Shown here one piece after another: positions 61,941-64,000 of a stretch of 64,000 nucleotides of DNA. Location of the stretch: the NCBI RefSeq assembly GCF_020026915.1, contig NZ_JAINUY010000004.1:372001-436000 (forward strand), given 5' to 3'. Below the pieces are notes generated by a model, which was not told the origin of the DNA, ran no database searches, and was given only the letters and a program-made list of their open reading frames with translations. Source of the stretch: Flavobacterium potami. GTDB taxonomy: Bacteria; Bacteroidota; Bacteroidia; Flavobacteriales; Flavobacteriaceae. Each line of letters begins with the position of its first letter. Position 1 is the first letter of the stretch. The translations under genes were made by a program, and so were the position numbers.

Positions 61941-63137
61941 ATGAATACATTTTCATTCAAATCAGTGTTTGCAGCTTCAGTATTTTTGGCTGGAACGGCA
62001 GGCTGTTTTGCGCAAGACGTATTAGTTAATTCATTAAAACTAAACGCTAGCGACAAAAGCAAAGAGAACTTTAAATTTACAGAAGTAATTAACTTAGGAA
62101 CAACCTCAGTAAAAACTCAGGGTTCGTCAGGAACTTGTTGGAGCTACTCGACAAATTCATTCTTAGAATCAGAAATGATTCGTTTAGGAAAACAGCCGGT
62201 TGAATTATCTCAAATTTATTCTGCAAGAAATGTATACGTTGACAAAGGTGTAAACTACGTTCGTATGCACGGAGCTATTACTTTAGGTGACGGTGGAGCT
62301 TTGCACGATGTAATCAATATGTATAAAAAATACGGAACTGTTCCTAGAGAAGTTTATACAGGTTTGAACTACGGAACAGACAAAAATAAATTTGGTGAAA
62401 TGGCAGCTCTTATCGAAGGAGTATTGGCAGCTGTTGTTAAAAATCCAAACGGAGAATTGACACCAAACTGGCAAAAAGCATACACAGCAGTTATTGATTC
62501 TTACTTAGGAAAAGTGCCAGAAAACTTTAACTACAAAGGAAAAAACTATACACCACAATCTTTCGCTAAAGAAGTAGTAGGAATTAATCCTGATGAGTAT
62601 GTAGAAATGTCATCTTTCACCACTTCTCCATACTACCAAAAAACAACTATGATGGTACCAGACAACTGGTCGTTAGATCAAGTTTACAATGTAAAAGTAA
62701 ACGATATGACAGATGTTATCGACAATGCTTTGAAAAAAGGATATACAGTAGCTTGGGCAACAGATGTTAGCGAGAAAAGCTTTAGCTGGAAAAATGGTGT
62801 AGCTTACGTTCCGAACAAAAAGTTTGAAGATATGACTGCAGAAGAAAAAGCAGACATGTTTAACGGACCAAAAGCAGAACCAGAAATTACTCCAGAAATG
62901 CGTCAGACTGCGTTTGATAACTACACTACAACAGACGACCACGGAATGCACATTATTGGTTTAGCAAAAGACCAAACTGGAAAAGAATATTATATCGTAA
63001 AAAATTCTTGGGGAGAAACAAACGACTACAAAGGTTTCTTGTTCGTAACTAAGAACTTCGTAAAATATAAAACTACTGCATTACTAGTAAACAAAGGAGG
63101 AATTCCTGCGGAGATTGCTAAGAAATTAGGGGTTTAA
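61941..63137 (+). CDS. Exported C1-family cysteine peptidase (bleomycin hydrolase/aminopeptidase C-like)
   Basis: 398 aa. A signal peptide ends near GCFAQD (residues 21-26), unusual for PepC-type enzymes, which are normally cytoplasmic. Papain-fold residues: oxyanion Gln60 and catalytic Cys66 in VKTQGSSGTCWSYS, His in DDHGMHIIG, and Asn in IVKNSWGETNDY. Long inserts between Cys and His fit the C1B subfamily. It cleaves peptides in the periplasm or outside the cell, perhaps as an aminopeptidase. Monocistronic, with its own promoter and terminator. Confidence 0.93.
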   Translation: MNTFSFKSVFAASVFLAGTAGCFAQDVLVNSLKLNASDKSKENFKFTEVINLGTTSVKTQGSSGTCWSYSTNSFLESEMIRLGKQPVELSQIYSARNVYVDKGVNYVRMHGAITLGDGGALHDVINMYKKYGTVPREVYTGLNYGTDKNKFGEMAALIEGVLAAVVKNPNGELTPNWQKAYTAVIDSYLGKVPENFNYKGKNYTPQSFAKEVVGINPDEYVEMSSFTTSPYYQKTTMMVPDNWSLDQVYNVKVNDMTDVIDNALKKGYTVAWATDVSEKSFSWKNGVAYVPNKKFEDMTAEEKADMFNGPKAEPEITPEMRQTAFDNYTTTDDHGMHIIGLAKDQTGKEYYIVKNSWGETNDYKGFLFVTKNFVKYKTTALLVNKGGIPAEIAKKLGV

Positions 63138-63160
63138 TAAACCTGAGAGTTTTAAGAATA

Positions 63161-63197
63161 GAAAAGCGCTACAATGTTGAATTGTGGCGCTTTTTTA
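63161..63197 (+). terminator. Intrinsic terminator of the C1 peptidase gene
   Basis: AAAAGCGCTACAAT / ATTGTGGCGCTTTTTT hairpin. Confidence 0.85.
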
Positions 63198-63258
63198 TTG
63201 AAAAATGACTATGGTATTATTCTAAAGTACTATATCTTTAAAAATAATTTTTTATGTT

Positions 63259-64000
63259 ATGGAGGTTAATATTAATCATGATTTAAGTCCTATAAAATTT
63301 TTAGTTCTAATAAAATTAGAAGAGGATAGTAAAAAAGTACTAGATGTCTTTAAAAGTTTAAGCTCTATTTGGGCGGGAATATATTGTCCGATAATTATTT
63401 ACCATGAAAAGTTCCCGCTTAATTTTCTAAAAAGATATAATATTGAAATAAATGAGGAAGAATATTATAGAAATGTAATAAAAAATTTTGATCCTGATGT
63501 ATTAATTTATGACAATCAAATAGACTCAAAAGTAGTTCAAAACTTTGCAGATGGGAGAAAATTAATTGCTTTAAGTGAGTTTTTTGATAGGGTACAGAAA
63601 AACAGACTTAATTATAGTATTGGGATAGATGTTTTAATAGAAAACGTTTATGAAGAAGAATTTAAATATAAAAGAAATGATGAATTAAAATTTTCAATCC
63701 CTAAAATTATTAACGACGATTTATTGTTAAGTGCTTGGATTGGAAACGTTACTGAGGAAATACATGTGAATTTGATTCAAGAACATCTTGAGCCAATGAA
63801 TTGGTATCAAAAATTCGAATTGGATTATAATAATTTAGGGGAATTTTTAAATCAAAATTTGTTTTTTACAATCCCCTTAATTCGAGAAAAAATTGATCAT
63901 GTTTATGATGATTATTTAGATCAGAGCAATCTGTGTTATGTGATAGATAGAAAGGAGCAATTAGATGTAATAGATTTTTGGAATCTCCGTGCCATTGGAA
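63259..64000 (+). CDS. Unrecognised protein, 3' end beyond the window
   Basis: Open from the ATG at 63259 (GGAGG-free context; an ATG at 63254 is in another frame) for 247 codons to the last base. The protein is rich in Ile, Lys, Asn, Asp and Glu, without signal peptide or membrane segment. Visible words are MEVNINHDLSPIKFLVLIKL at the start and VIDFWNLRAIG at the break. The many ATA, TTA and GTA codons set it apart from the preceding genes and suggest recent acquisition. I do not recognise the family. It could belong to an accessory or defence region continuing to the right, but nothing seen here proves it. Confidence 0.65.
   Translation, partial: MEVNINHDLSPIKFLVLIKLEEDSKKVLDVFKSLSSIWAGIYCPIIIYHEKFPLNFLKRYNIEINEEEYYRNVIKNFDPDVLIYDNQIDSKVVQNFADGRKLIALSEFFDRVQKNRLNYSIGIDVLIENVYEEEFKYKRNDELKFSIPKIINDDLLLSAWIGNVTEEIHVNLIQEHLEPMNWYQKFELDYNNLGEFLNQNLFFTIPLIREKIDHVYDDYLDQSNLCYVIDRKEQLDVIDFWNLRAIG

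Overview
The window reads as a chromosomal piece of a Flavobacterium close to F. johnsoniae (phylum Bacteroidota). The signs are low GC, TTTG / TAnnTTTG promoter elements, a SusC/SusD pair, a flexirubin-type tyrosine ammonia-lyase almost identical to the characterised F. johnsoniae enzyme, and spacers full of flavobacterial inverted repeats. No rRNA, insertion sequence, prophage or CRISPR array is visible. One tRNA (Leu, CAA) is present.

Layout. (1) 1-2770: the end of a flexirubin pigment locus, with a tyrosine ammonia-lyase divergent from a flavin enzyme that carries flavin-dependent halogenase motifs. (2) 2929-9029: a non-phosphorylating L-fucose pathway (mutarotase, FAH-type hydrolase, two SDR dehydrogenases, a UxaA-type dehydratase, an AraC regulator) interrupted by 67-bp palindromic repeats. 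No lactonase gene is present. (3) 9279-15811: a vSGLT-like Na+/sugar symporter, galT, galK, galM and a GntR/LacI-type regulator. (4) 15901-36170: an L-arabinan utilisation locus. It has a Nudix-family AraR-like regulator, SusC/SusD, GH51, four GH43, GH127, araB-araD-araA and an exported aldose epimerase. The three sugars served by regions 2-4 (L-fucose, D-galactose, L-arabinose) share galacto-type stereochemistry.

(5) 36374-52641: a housekeeping stretch with osmC, tRNA-Leu, prs, rplY/ctc, pth, sod, purF, a PfkB kinase, an ECF sigma/anti-sigma pair, rnhA, purN, acpP-fabF-rnc, an IPExxxVDY protein and pyk. Between sod and purF lies a 1.15-kb tandem array of four ~340-bp units, each with two conserved RNA-like hairpins. 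(6) 53190-61731: a probable accessory cluster with an arylsulfatase, a nonsense-interrupted outer-membrane protein gene, a DUF2252 protein, a DUF4136 lipoprotein, a membrane-anchored AraC regulator and two outer-membrane proteins. (7) 61941-64000: an exported C1 peptidase, then the start of an AT-rich unrecognised ORF that runs off the window.

The clearest system-level signal is a shared palindromic motif, AA(A/G)TGT-N7-ACA(C/T)TT. It occurs at least seven times: in front of susC (four sites), araB (two sites) and the Na+/sugar symporter (one site). It is a good candidate for the operator of the Nudix AraR regulator and would tie the symporter to L-arabinose uptake. The four-copy hairpin array is the best candidate for something undescribed.
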